A DNA stretch of 6,923 bases from Chloroflexota bacterium (GCA_026713505.1 JAPOOH010000011.1:1-6923), one strand, 5' to 3'. Numbered from the stretch's first letter, positions 1 through 6,448 are shown. Program-made: numbers and translations. The notes: generated by a model not told the origin, from the letters alone.

Positions 1-891
1 CATCTGGCTGACGTTGCCGGAGGTAACTCCCTGCTCCTCAGCGATGATCATGCCGTTGACGACCCAGCGCACGAGGTCTTCCCACTCGGAGTCGTAGTCG
101 CGGACGCTGGGGCCGAGCGGCTCCTTGGAGAGCGTCTCGGGGAGCACGACTGCGGAGATCCCGTCGTCGGTCTGGAGCGTGAACTGGTGTCCGCCCAGCT
201 GGGACTTGTCGGAGGACCAGGCGTCGCACTGGCCGCTGATGAAGGCGGCGCGCAGTTCAGGGTTCTGCTGGAAGGTCAGCTCTTCGTAGCGCAGACCCTG
301 CTCGGTGAAGTAGTCGGAGACCGCGCCCTGTGTGCTGGTGCCGTCCAGGATACAGATGGTCGCCCCGCCGAGCTCGCTCACGCTCGTCAGGCCGGCGTCG
401 GCCTTCACCATGATGCCCGCGGCGTCGTAGAACGTGGTGGGAGCGAAGGCAACGTTCAAGTCCGCGTCCCGGCTCGCCGTCCACGTGGTGGTGCGGATGA
501 GCACGTCGATCTCCCTGGCGGCAAGAAGCTCGAATCGGTTGGCCGAGGTGGCCTCCTTGAACTCGACCTTGCTGCTGTGGCCGAAGACAGCGGCGGCGAC
601 GGCGCGGCAGTAGTCCGCGTCGTTCCCGTCGACGGTGCCGTCAGCATTGAATACTCCGAAGCCGGGGGTGTCCGCCTTGACGCCGCAGACCAGATTGCCG
701 CGTTCGAGCACGACGCTCAACGTGTCTTCCGCTGCCTGTCGCCCCTCGAGCGTGGAAATCTCGGACTGGAGCGTAGCCACTTCGGCTTCGAGCTCCATAA
801 CCCTTTCCGATTCTCCGTCGTCGCCACAGGCGACAACCGCAGTCAAGGCCACGGCTAGAACCGATATGACCAGTAACATTCGCACTTTCAT
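1..891 (-). CDS. aapJ: General L-amino acid ABC transporter substrate-binding lipoprotein (AapJ-like), 3' end outside window
   Basis: It probably captures amino acids outside the membrane and hands them to an AapQMP-type permease, which would lie beyond position 1. I translated 297 codons with no stop. Residues 1-22 form a lipoprotein signal peptide ending in the lipobox VVAC (Cys22). Residues 31-62 have hydrophobic residues in 3-4 spacing, predicting a coiled coil. From about residue 63 the SBP_bac_3 fold follows the AapJ family closely: GNLVCGV, CRAVAAAVFG (95-104), RTTTWT (133-138), TICILDGTST (178-187), SSDKS (226-230) and SKEPLGPSVR (255-264). By analogy with HisJ-type proteins, Arg133 should bind the substrate carboxylate and Asp228 the amino group. 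Known AapJ proteins are about 340 residues, so roughly 45 are missing. The ATG at 891 has GGAGGG 7 bases upstream. The lipid anchor, instead of a free periplasmic form, would suit a single-membrane cell (inference). Exact substrate range is unknown. Confidence 0.9.
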   Translation of the reverse strand, partial: MKVRMLLVISVLAVALTAVVACGDDGESERVMELEAEVATLQSEISTLEGRQAAEDTLSVVLERGNLVCGVKADTPGFGVFNADGTVDGNDADYCRAVAAAVFGHSSKVEFKEATSANRFELLAAREIDVLIRTTTWTASRDADLNVAFAPTTFYDAAGIMVKADAGLTSVSELGGATICILDGTSTQGAVSDYFTEQGLRYEELTFQQNPELRAAFISGQCDAWSSDKSQLGGHQFTLQTDDGISAVVLPETLSKEPLGPSVRDYDSEWEDLVRWVVNGMIIAEEQGVTSGNVSQM

Positions 892-964
892 TGGATGACC
901 CTCCCATGGTTCGTTTCGTTCCAGTGCCGAATCTGGACGGCGGATAATGCCGTCGCGCTGACGG

Positions 965-993
965 ATTATAATGCATACAGCAGTCAATGACTA
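965..993 (-). promoter_or_regulatory. Predicted sigma-70-type promoter of the aapJ-like gene
   Basis: Reading the minus strand, a perfect -10 box TATAAT (970-965) lies 17 bases after TAGTCA (993-988), which matches four of six bases of the -35 consensus. Transcription would begin near 958, giving a leader of about 66 bases before the ATG at 891, with a good Shine-Dalgarno in it. The -10 sits in the palindrome ATTATAAT, so TATAAT is also readable on the plus strand at 967-972. It has no convincing -35 there, so its use by the divergent cupin gene is only possible. Confidence 0.5.
982..992. promoter_or_regulatory. Operator-like palindrome AGTCA-A-TGACT
   Basis: This is a perfect 5-base inverted repeat with a one-base centre, overlapping the predicted -35 element of the aapJ-like promoter. 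Its position suits a repressor or dual regulator for the divergent pair. The arms are short, so chance occurrence is possible. No regulator gene lies in the window. Confidence 0.25.
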
Positions 994-1042
994 CAAACGC
1001 ACTTCACCCGATACACTGTCTCAGGATATGTTTGGGTTGAGG

Positions 1043-1052
1043 TCTCCGGAGA
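1043..1052. repeat. Perfect 10-bp palindrome TCTCCGGAGA
   Basis: A self-complementary decamer about 80 bases upstream of the cupin gene start, in the 241-base divergent spacer. It could be a regulator site or chance. Plus-strand promoter elements nearby (TTGAGG at 1037, TAGGAT at 1064) are badly spaced, so no promoter is called for the cupin gene. Confidence 0.2.
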
Positions 1053-1120
1053 ACTGGTAGTAGTAGGATTCTTCCGTTAATTGTCCTGTTCGACATGATC
1101 CAACCTGCACAAGCCTGCAT

Positions 1121-1127
1121 AAGGAGG
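1121..1127 (+). promoter_or_regulatory. Strong Shine-Dalgarno AAGGAGG fixing the GTG start of the cupin gene
   Basis: A full-length AAGGAGG lies 5 bases before GTG at 1133. No other suitable in-frame start nearby has such a site, so it decides a non-ATG start. Confidence 0.85.
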
Positions 1128-1132
1128 CTTTT

Positions 1133-1699
1133 GTGAACATCGTCAACCGCTACACCATTGAAGAATTCGGTCATGAGGTCCGGCAGTTGCTCGACGCCAA
1201 CGGCACCGGTATGGATGCCGTGCTGCAGTTGGGACACCTGCTGCAGCGCTTCGGCGCGGAGAACAGCCGAGACTACTTCTGGAGCATCGGCGAGCCCGCC
1301 ACCATCAGCTCTGGCCTTCCCGGCCAGAAGCTCTACGACGACCCGGACGGCCTCTTCCGCCTGCTGCTGGCCCAGTATCCGCCGAACATGCCCACCGCCA
1401 TCCACAGTCACGAGGGTTGGGTGGTGATCGGGCTGCTCGAAGGGAGCGAGCGCTACACGTCCTGGCGCCGCGTCGACGACGGTTCCACGCCGCTGGCCAC
1501 GTTGGAACTCGTGCAGGACCACCACATCCTGCCTGGAGAGTTCGGCTACCTTTACGAGGGGCCGTTCAACGTGCACCGGCAGGCTGCGGAGGCAGAGGGC
1601 GCTGTCGAGTTGGTGCTCATGAAGGGCCGCGGGCGGCGGCTGGAACACATAGACGAGTCTACGGGTGAGTGCTCGCAACCGATTGAGCTGAACCGCTAG
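1133..1699 (+). CDS. Cupin-fold protein of the cysteine dioxygenase (thiol dioxygenase) type
   Basis: The 188-residue protein looks like a bacterial relative of cysteine dioxygenase, an iron enzyme that oxidises a free thiol to its sulfinate in the cytoplasm. A helical N-terminal part (about 1-50) precedes a cupin barrel. The first cupin motif supplies His91 and His93 (IHSHEGWVVIGLLEG). His148 in FNVHRQ sits where the third iron-binding histidine of cysteine dioxygenase lies, giving the three-histidine set typical of thiol dioxygenases. There is no Cys next to the first motif, so the Cys-Tyr cross-link of the mammalian enzyme is not expected, as in most bacterial forms. The start is GTG with AAGGAGG 5 bases away. 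The gene is divergent from the amino-acid binding protein, which would suit catabolism of cysteine or another small thiol (inference). The substrate could equally be 3-mercaptopropionate or unrelated, because the cupin family is broad. Confidence 0.8.
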   Translation: MNIVNRYTIEEFGHEVRQLLDANGTGMDAVLQLGHLLQRFGAENSRDYFWSIGEPATISSGLPGQKLYDDPDGLFRLLLAQYPPNMPTAIHSHEGWVVIGLLEGSERYTSWRRVDDGSTPLATLELVQDHHILPGEFGYLYEGPFNVHRQAAEAEGAVELVLMKGRGRRLEHIDESTGECSQPIELNR

Positions 1700-1723
1700 C
1701 GCCGCGTCAGGGTGAACGCGCCG
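1699..1723. terminator. Possible stem-loop between convergent cupin and MATE genes
   Basis: CGCGT (1703-1707) pairs with ACGCG (1716-1720) around an 8-base loop, with two more outer pairs after a mismatch. It lies where the two convergent genes end 7 bases apart and overlaps the MATE stop codon. Neither side has a T-run, so it is not a classical intrinsic terminator. Confidence 0.25.
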
Positions 1724-3137
1724 GCTCTTCCTCGGGCGACGGCGGGGGCAGCACGCCGATCGTTAGCCACCTGCCCGTGAAATAGTAGCCTCCATACAGC
1801 GCGAAGCGGATGAGCATAGCGATTGCGATTGCGATTGCGATGCCCAGAGATTCTGCGGACGTCCACCGGGACAGTATGATGGCTATCGGAATCTCCATCA
1901 CCCACATGCTCATGAACGTTACGAGCATCGGTGCCAGCGTGTCGCCCGCGACATTGAACGATTGCTGGAAGACCTGCCCGCCGCCGAGCAGAGTGCCGGC
2001 TACGGCCTGGATGCGCAGCCAGACCACTGCAGTCTCGACGAATTCCGGCTCGTTGGTGAAGATGCTGATGAAGAAGGCTGGGAAAGCGATGAGCAGGATG
2101 CCGGCCGCGCCGCGTATGACCATGACGTAACCAACAGCCCATTTGACTGTGGCCCGTGCTCGCTCCGGCTGGTCCGCGCCGAGGTTCTGTGCGACCAGGA
2201 TGCCGGACGCCCGTCCCATGCCCTGGCTGCCGATGTTCGTCATCCGCTCAAGCCTGCGGGTGAGCGAGTACGCCGCCAGTGGAATGTCCCCGAATGGGGA
2301 AACGAGCCTGATCAGCACCATCTCGGAGAGGCCGCGCTCCATCTGCGTGGCCGTGGCGGGGGCGCCGATCTTGATGATGCGCCACATCAGCGCCAGGTCC
2401 ACTCGAAAGTCGCGCAGAGAGAGGCGCAGCCTGGAGGACCCGGAGCTGAGCGCGTACAGGTTCCACACGACCCCGACCACCTGAGCCATAGCGTTGGCCG
2501 CCGCCGCACCCGCGATCCCCATCTCCGGCGCACTGAACCAACCGAAGACGAGGAAGGGGCTGATGATGAGATGCAGCACCCGCGACGCTATGGTGGATTT
2601 CATGTGCGTGAACGTGTCGCCGGACGCCTGCAGCGCCGCGCCCGTCGTCTGACGGAAGCTCTGTACGCCGGAGGAGACGAACTGGAATTGCAGGTAGAAC
2701 ACCGCCACGTCCGCGACGGCCTCGCTCACGCCCACTATGCGGAGCAGGAACGGAGCGAACAGGACGCCCAGAATGGTGAGCGAAAGAGAAAGGAGGAAAG
2801 TGAGGGTGAACGCTTGCATCATTGCGTGGTTGGCGAGGTCGACCCTGTGTGCGCCCACCGCGCGGGCGATGACCGCCTGCATCCCCACGTCCAGTCCCAT
2901 CCGCGCCATCATGATGAGGTGCCCGTACGCCTGCGCGACGCCGACTCCACCTATCGCGTTGAACCCCGCTACCTTCGCGGCCCAGAAAATGTCGGCCAGC
3001 TGGTCGGATGCGTTGAAGACGCCCGCGACCATCTGCGGCCATGCGATGAACCAGAGGTTCCGACGCACGCCTCCCGTGGTGAGGTCACGGGTTGCGTAGG
3101 CCGAGCGGCGAATGCGTCGATGCCGCATCCCGCGCAC
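1707..3137 (-). CDS. MATE family efflux transporter (NorM/DinF-like)
   Basis: This 476-residue inner-membrane exporter probably uses an ion gradient to expel drugs or metabolites. It has the usual MATE length and about twelve membrane helices in two halves. The halves echo each other: IAWPQM (31-36) against IGAPATATQM (257-266), and ASGDT (171-175) against NVAGDT (395-400). Other family-like segments are GIAGAAAANAMAQ (207-219) and NLGADQPERA near 318-327. The start at GTG 3137 puts the start codon one base past the upstream gene's TGA (3141-3139). An ATG at 3128 is equally likely, with GAGGTG six bases before it; the first conserved residues (RDLTTGG) start at about 17 either way. The pair 3139-3546 plus this gene is probably one transcript with coupled translation. 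Helix 12 carries an AI dipeptide run encoded by a hexamer repeat. The C-terminal tail is rich in Pro and Glu. Substrate cannot be told from sequence. Confidence 0.93.
   Translation of the reverse strand: MRGMRHRRIRRSAYATRDLTTGGVRRNLWFIAWPQMVAGVFNASDQLADIFWAAKVAGFNAIGGVGVAQAYGHLIMMARMGLDVGMQAVIARAVGAHRVDLANHAMMQAFTLTFLLSLSLTILGVLFAPFLLRIVGVSEAVADVAVFYLQFQFVSSGVQSFRQTTGAALQASGDTFTHMKSTIASRVLHLIISPFLVFGWFSAPEMGIAGAAAANAMAQVVGVVWNLYALSSGSSRLRLSLRDFRVDLALMWRIIKIGAPATATQMERGLSEMVLIRLVSPFGDIPLAAYSLTRRLERMTNIGSQGMGRASGILVAQNLGADQPERARATVKWAVGYVMVIRGAAGILLIAFPAFFISIFTNEPEFVETAVVWLRIQAVAGTLLGGGQVFQQSFNVAGDTLAPMLVTFMSMWVMEIPIAIILSRWTSAESLGIAIAIAIAMLIRFALYGGYYFTGRWLTIGVLPPPSPEEEPARSP
1819..1842. repeat. 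Hexanucleotide tandem repeat (GCGATT, four copies, last one imperfect) inside the MATE gene
   Basis: Three perfect GCGATT units plus GCGATG encode alternating Ala-Ile in the last membrane helix (residues about 433-440). Because the unit is six bases, copy-number change would add or remove two residues without a frameshift. Confidence 0.8.
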
Positions 3138-3138
3138 C

Positions 3139-3546
3139 TCAAGCCGCCTGCGCCCGCAGGAGGTAGCCGGAGGCTGCTCCTGTGAGCAACGAGGCGACGG
3201 ACGTCCAGAGGAAGAGGATGCCGTTCACGCGCCGAGCCGTGTCTTCACCCCAGAACCCGCGGAGGGACAGCGCCGTCTTCAGTGTCAGCCAGGCGATGCC
3301 CACCAGTACCGCATCTTCCACCGAGAAGAAGACGACTCCCGCGATCAGCAGACGTTCGATGATGCCGTTGCCCATCCCCACCCAGAGCGGGGGCACCGTC
3401 CAGGACGTGGCGCTGTAGCCCCTCAGCTCGCGGGTCGCCCACCTGCTGATGGGTCGGACAGTCAGAAATGCGATCGCCGCGCCGAGCTGGATGGCGCCGA
3501 ACAGCAGCCATGCTTCGCGGGATATGTCAAAGAAAGATGGGTTCAT
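3139..3546 (-). CDS. Small membrane protein of unknown function, upstream of the MATE gene
   Basis: I do not recognise this 135-residue protein. It is hydrophobic, with probable membrane helices at about 12-30, 62-92 (one long helix or a tight pair, broken by SVED at 75-78) and 107-130. Charged segments lie between them: RPISRWATRELRG (31-43) and RGFWGEDTARR (96-106). There is no signal-peptide cleavage site or known motif. The ATG at 3546 has only a weak GGAA five bases upstream. Its TGA almost touches the MATE start, so the two are probably co-transcribed and translationally coupled. That suggests a shared role in the membrane, for example an accessory or stabilising partner of the exporter, but nothing in the sequence proves it. 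Length and codon use look like a real gene. Confidence 0.75.
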   Translation of the reverse strand: MNPSFFDISREAWLLFGAIQLGAAIAFLTVRPISRWATRELRGYSATSWTVPPLWVGMGNGIIERLLIAGVVFFSVEDAVLVGIAWLTLKTALSLRGFWGEDTARRVNGILFLWTSVASLLTGAASGYLLRAQAA

Positions 3547-3616
3547 GGAAGTTCCGTCTCTGTATTACCGGAAAGCCGAATACCGTGCAAGCGGCGCGTT
3601 CCCATAATGGACCGCC

Positions 3617-3657
3617 GGTTGTTCACTAACCTGTGTTTTCCTCAGTGCTGTCATATT
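3617..3657 (+). promoter_or_regulatory. Candidate extended -10 promoter for a leaderless GDPD transcript
   Basis: TGT precedes CATATT (3652-3657), which matches four of six -10 bases and, with the TG at 3649-3650, forms an extended -10. No good -35 lies at 16-18 bases, which extended -10 promoters can tolerate. Transcription would begin near 3664-3665, at the GTG start itself. A short inverted repeat, GGTT-7-AACC (3617-3631), lies just upstream. Confidence 0.35.
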
Positions 3658-3664
3658 AGAATCA

Positions 3665-4387
3665 GTGGAGTTGGCCGAGAGCAACTTGAACACGCTCAAC
3701 ACACTTCGCATCGTGGGTCACCGGGGGGCTGCGGCTCTCGCTCCGGAGAACACGATGGCATCCTTTCGAGAAGCGCTCCTTGCCGGAGCAGTCGCGATTG
3801 AAGCGGATGCCCGCCTTTCCCGCGACGGACAAGTCGTCCTTATCCACGATGAACGAGTCGACCGCACCACTGCTCAGACCGGTGCGGTGTACGGCTACAC
3901 GGCGGCCCAACTGGCCGTCTTCGGAGTCCCCGATCTGAAGATGCTGCTCACCGGTTTTGCAGCCTGTGTTGACTTCTACATAGACATGAAGCAATCCGGG
4001 CTTGCGCTGCCGGGCGCGGTCGCGGGCCTGGCGTGCAGCACTGGAACGTCGCACCGCGTCTGGCTCACCGGCACGCACCTGCGCCAGCTCCAGCACGCCC
4101 GGCGTCTGGACGAGAAGGTCCGCCTGAGTTGGACGCTGGGCATGCAGTACGGCACGCTCAACATCACCTCCGTCATTGAGGCGGCGATGCTGGGCGTTGA
4201 GGAGTTGGCCGTCAACGTCAGGGAGATAAGCCGCGGGCTCCTCGACCTCGCCCGAGGTTTCGGCATCGACGTCCGGGCCTTCGGCATCCATTCGCATAAA
4301 GAGGCGGCGATGCTCATCGGCATCGGATGCACGACGCTCACACTGGACGACCCGCGCGTGACCGAACTGGTTGGGGCGCCGACCTGA
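3665..4387 (+). CDS. Glycerophosphodiester phosphodiesterase family protein, somewhat divergent
   Basis: The family hydrolyses glycerophosphodiesters such as deacylated phospholipids to glycerol-3-phosphate and an alcohol, using a TIM-barrel and a metal ion. The 240-residue protein has the key motifs: GHRG with His19-Arg20, APENT (26-30), IEAD with Glu46 and Asp48, and LIHDE with the second catalytic His61, followed by DRTT. The third metal ligand, normally Glu in a (I/L)E(I/L)K motif, is Asp107 in YIDMK. The usual loop between the barrel's first motifs and the P-L-LL segment is short (AVFGVPDLKMLL), and the C-terminal TD-P motif reads LDDP (227-230). No signal peptide is visible, so it should be cytoplasmic. 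The GTG start at 3665 has no Shine-Dalgarno and may be leaderless. The next good in-frame start would be the GTG (Val17) just before GHRG, cutting into the fold. Family is clear; the substrate is not. Confidence 0.87.
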   Translation: MELAESNLNTLNTLRIVGHRGAAALAPENTMASFREALLAGAVAIEADARLSRDGQVVLIHDERVDRTTAQTGAVYGYTAAQLAVFGVPDLKMLLTGFAACVDFYIDMKQSGLALPGAVAGLACSTGTSHRVWLTGTHLRQLQHARRLDEKVRLSWTLGMQYGTLNITSVIEAAMLGVEELAVNVREISRGLLDLARGFGIDVRAFGIHSHKEAAMLIGIGCTTLTLDDPRVTELVGAPT

Positions 4388-4410
4388 CGGTAGCCTGGCT
4401 CAACTAGACT

Positions 4411-4428
4411 GCGGCGTGCCGCTCTCTT
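4411..4428. terminator. Possible weak terminator between convergent GDPD and glycosyltransferase genes
   Basis: The perfect inverted repeat GCGGC-GT-GCCGC (4411-4422), foldable as a 4-bp stem with a CGTG loop, is followed on the plus strand by TCTCTT. It lies in the 39-base gap between the two convergent stops. The stem is short and the T-run poor. Confidence 0.3.
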
Positions 4429-6325
4429 ACGGGTCGTCCAGCACGAAAGCGGCGTAGAGCAACTCTCCCTGTTCGCTGTTCCCGAAGGTGAGGCGGCCGT
4501 GTGGGAACGCAGCCTGCAACTGCGGGGCGAGTGTCAGGTAGTCCTCCGCCAGCAGCCATACAGTCGGACCTCTCACGGTCTCGGCATCGATGCCGCCGCT
4601 CCCCCCGAATGCTGTGCTGCCGTTCCTTGTCTGCCTGTCCGGCAGGAACCACTGCACCACGGCATTGGTCCGCGGTAGGCGGTCGTTGTAGAGCCGCACC
4701 TCATAGCCGTCTCCCAACGACTGTGCGAAGCGCACTCCTTCGACCTCCTTGCGGGCGAGCGCCCACTCCGATTCGACCAGCCAGTCCTGGTAGTCGCGGT
4801 CCTGCTGCGCGGCGAACAGCAGCACGAATGCCGCCAGCGCGAGAGCAGCGACGGCATTGCCGAGCCAGCCCGCAAGAGTGGGGATGGGCACTGTGCCCGC
4901 ATAGCGCTTCCACCTGTTGTGCACCAGCGATATCGCCGTGTCGAATCCCACGGCGGCGATGGCGAGCACAAACACGATGCCCAACAGGTAGCGCCGGCTT
5001 TCCGCGTCCGGCGTGAGCACCGCCGGCACGAGCGAGATGAGCCATCCTGCGAGCAAGAGTTGACTGGAGCGCTTCCTGATGAAGATGAGAAGCGCGGCGA
5101 GGCCGATCCAGAAGAAGACCTCCGTGCTGAAGTGCAGCAGCGGAATCCCCCCCGTGCCGACATTCCCTTCTCGGGGCATCGGCGAATGCACGTACGTGAT
5201 CACGTCCCAGGCACGGCTGATGAGGGCCCCGGGCAAGAGGGGCGTCCGCTCATAGAGGCGCAGGGAAGCCGGGACTACGTCCGACGTGAGGTAGAAGAAG
5301 ACTATGTGCGCACTGACCGCCAGCGATGCACCGAGGAACCAGGCGACTTCCGCGCTCCGGGCCCGCCTGTTGAACAGGAGGTAGAGGGCTAGCACCCCCC
5401 ATACCGCAATGGCGTAGACAGGGAACGTTTTGTAGGTGTACCACCCGAGCCCGAACAGGACTCCTCCGAGTGCGGCGGGCCACCGGCGGTTTGAGCGGAC
5501 TCCCGCGATCAACAACCAGACGCCCGCGGTAAAGCAGAGGACCGCGGGCATCGTCGGGAATGCGATGCGGCTGAACACCAGTATCCAGACATGAAAGATG
5601 AGGAACGCCGCCGTGAGCACGGCAGTGCGGGCGGAGAAGAGCTGCCGCATGAGGAAATACGCGATCGGGATGAGCGCCACGCCCGGTAGCACGGCGCTCA
5701 ATCGCGCCGTGGCGATGCTCGCGTCCAGGAAGAGGAAGAGCAGCGCCTGCAGATGGACTATCCCTGCGGGCGTGCCCAGCGTGACCCCGGTCCACGCGCC
5801 GGGCCAGACCTCCCCGAGGGAGATGCGCAGCGCCTCCAGCGCCAGTTCTGCTTCGTCGTTGGCGATGCCCGGCGGCACCGTCTCGAGGTGCTGTACGCGG
5901 ATGACCAGCGCGACAAACGTGAGCGCAGCGATGACCGCCGCCTCCCACGGCTGTATGCGTCCGGCGGCGCCGGTTGCGGCTTCCGCCGGTCTGGGATGGG
6001 CGGGGAAGGCCGCAACGAACGGAGCGAGCACTCCGGCCGCCTGTCGCCCGGCCCACCGTGCCGCCCCTCCGAGCCATGTGCGGGTACCCGCGATGGACTC
6101 TTTCGCGGCGAACGCCTGCGGGAGCCGCCAGGGCAGGCGTGGGCGACTGTTCGGACGCAGAGGGGCCGACATGGCGGGATGACCTGCAGCCGTGAGTGCG
6201 CTTCCGCAAAAGTGGCAGAAACGGTGGTGGATGGCGTTCGAGGTGCCGCAGTGCGGGCAGGTGATGTTCAAGCGATGCTGCTCGGTGGACCTGTAGCTGG
6301 AGATTACCCATCCATAGTAACGCAT
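4427..6325 (-). CDS. GT-C (PMT/ArnT-like, family 39-type) membrane glycosyltransferase with N-terminal zinc ribbon
   Basis: It probably transfers a sugar from a lipid-phosphate donor on the outer face of the cytoplasmic membrane. The 632-residue protein begins with a zinc ribbon: CPHC (23-26) and CHFC (37-40), spaced C-x2-C-x10-C-x2-C. A low-complexity linker follows, rich in Ala, Pro and Arg (about 45-125). About a dozen membrane helices cover 128-505, and a soluble C-terminal domain covers about 506-632. Asp157-Glu158 in ANDEAE sit in the first outer loop, where GT-C enzymes keep their catalytic acid. The segment ESRRYLLGIVFVLA (442-455) matches the conserved late region of this family. The frame stays open back to 6913, but that part is antisense to the Rieske gene and has non-protein-like composition, so I start at ATG 6325. 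There is no clear Shine-Dalgarno; TTG at 6271, just before the ribbon, is an alternative. Acceptor (protein, lipid or polysaccharide) is unknown. Confidence 0.85.
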   Translation of the reverse strand: MRYYGWVISSYRSTEQHRLNITCPHCGTSNAIHHRFCHFCGSALTAAGHPAMSAPLRPNSRPRLPWRLPQAFAAKESIAGTRTWLGGAARWAGRQAAGVLAPFVAAFPAHPRPAEAATGAAGRIQPWEAAVIAALTFVALVIRVQHLETVPPGIANDEAELALEALRISLGEVWPGAWTGVTLGTPAGIVHLQALLFLFLDASIATARLSAVLPGVALIPIAYFLMRQLFSARTAVLTAAFLIFHVWILVFSRIAFPTMPAVLCFTAGVWLLIAGVRSNRRWPAALGGVLFGLGWYTYKTFPVYAIAVWGVLALYLLFNRRARSAEVAWFLGASLAVSAHIVFFYLTSDVVPASLRLYERTPLLPGALISRAWDVITYVHSPMPREGNVGTGGIPLLHFSTEVFFWIGLAALLIFIRKRSSQLLLAGWLISLVPAVLTPDAESRRYLLGIVFVLAIAAVGFDTAISLVHNRWKRYAGTVPIPTLAGWLGNAVAALALAAFVLLFAAQQDRDYQDWLVESEWALARKEVEGVRFAQSLGDGYEVRLYNDRLPRTNAVVQWFLPDRQTRNGSTAFGGSGGIDAETVRGPTVWLLAEDYLTLAPQLQAAFPHGRLTFGNSEQGELLYAAFVLDDP

Positions 6326-6381
6326 CCGTGCCGGTGAAGGTGCATCGCCCCGATGAAGACTACCCCGGTGCTGATGGGTCG

Positions 6382-6416
6382 AGGCTTGCCCGCCCGCAAG
6401 GCTGGGGGTATCTTGC
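6382..6416. promoter_or_regulatory. Operator-like inverted repeats over the Rieske promoter
   Basis: AGGCTTGC (6382-6389) and GCAAGGCT (6396-6403) are 8-base arms matching at seven positions around a 6-base centre. A third CTTGC (6412-6416) gives a second inverted pair with 6396-6400. Together they cover the -35, the spacer and the -10, as expected of a repressor site or of a folding leader. No regulator is encoded in the window. Confidence 0.35.
6386..6414 (+). promoter_or_regulatory. Predicted promoter of the Rieske oxygenase gene
   Basis: TTGCCC (6386-6391) and TATCTT (6409-6414), each matching four of six consensus bases, are exactly 17 bases apart. Transcription would start near 6421, leaving a leader of about 28 bases that contains the GGAGG at 6433-6437. 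Confidence 0.45.
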
Positions 6417-6448
6417 GAGCAGTCGCATGGTTGGAGGCCTGCCAGACG

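Noticed and set aside
187..858. 223-codon open frame on the plus strand
   Set aside because: It is antisense to the aapJ-like gene, whose translation matches the family along its whole length.
982..987. TTGACT on the minus strand as the -35 of the aapJ-like promoter
   Set aside because: Its spacing to TATAAT is only 11 bases; TAGTCA at 17 bases fits better.
892..1132. Possible riboswitch or small RNA in the 241-base spacer
   Set aside because: No long stem, conserved core or terminator-like element could be recognised; only short palindromes are present.
1004..1678. 224-codon open frame on the minus strand
   Set aside because: It is antisense to the cupin gene, which has a perfect ribosome binding site and conserved metal ligands.
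1962..3185. 407-codon open frame on the plus strand
   Set aside because: It lies opposite the MATE gene, has Arg/His/Glu-rich composition with no domain, and is explained by antisense of GC-rich coding sequence.
3112..3801. 229-codon open frame on the plus strand crossing the divergent spacer
   Set aside because: It overlaps the small membrane protein and the GDPD start, has no domain, and has Arg/Gly/Pro/Gln-rich composition.
5250..6311. 353-codon open frame on the minus strand in another frame of the glycosyltransferase gene
   Set aside because: It has Arg-rich, non-protein-like composition, whereas the overlapping frame shows clear membrane helices and family motifs.
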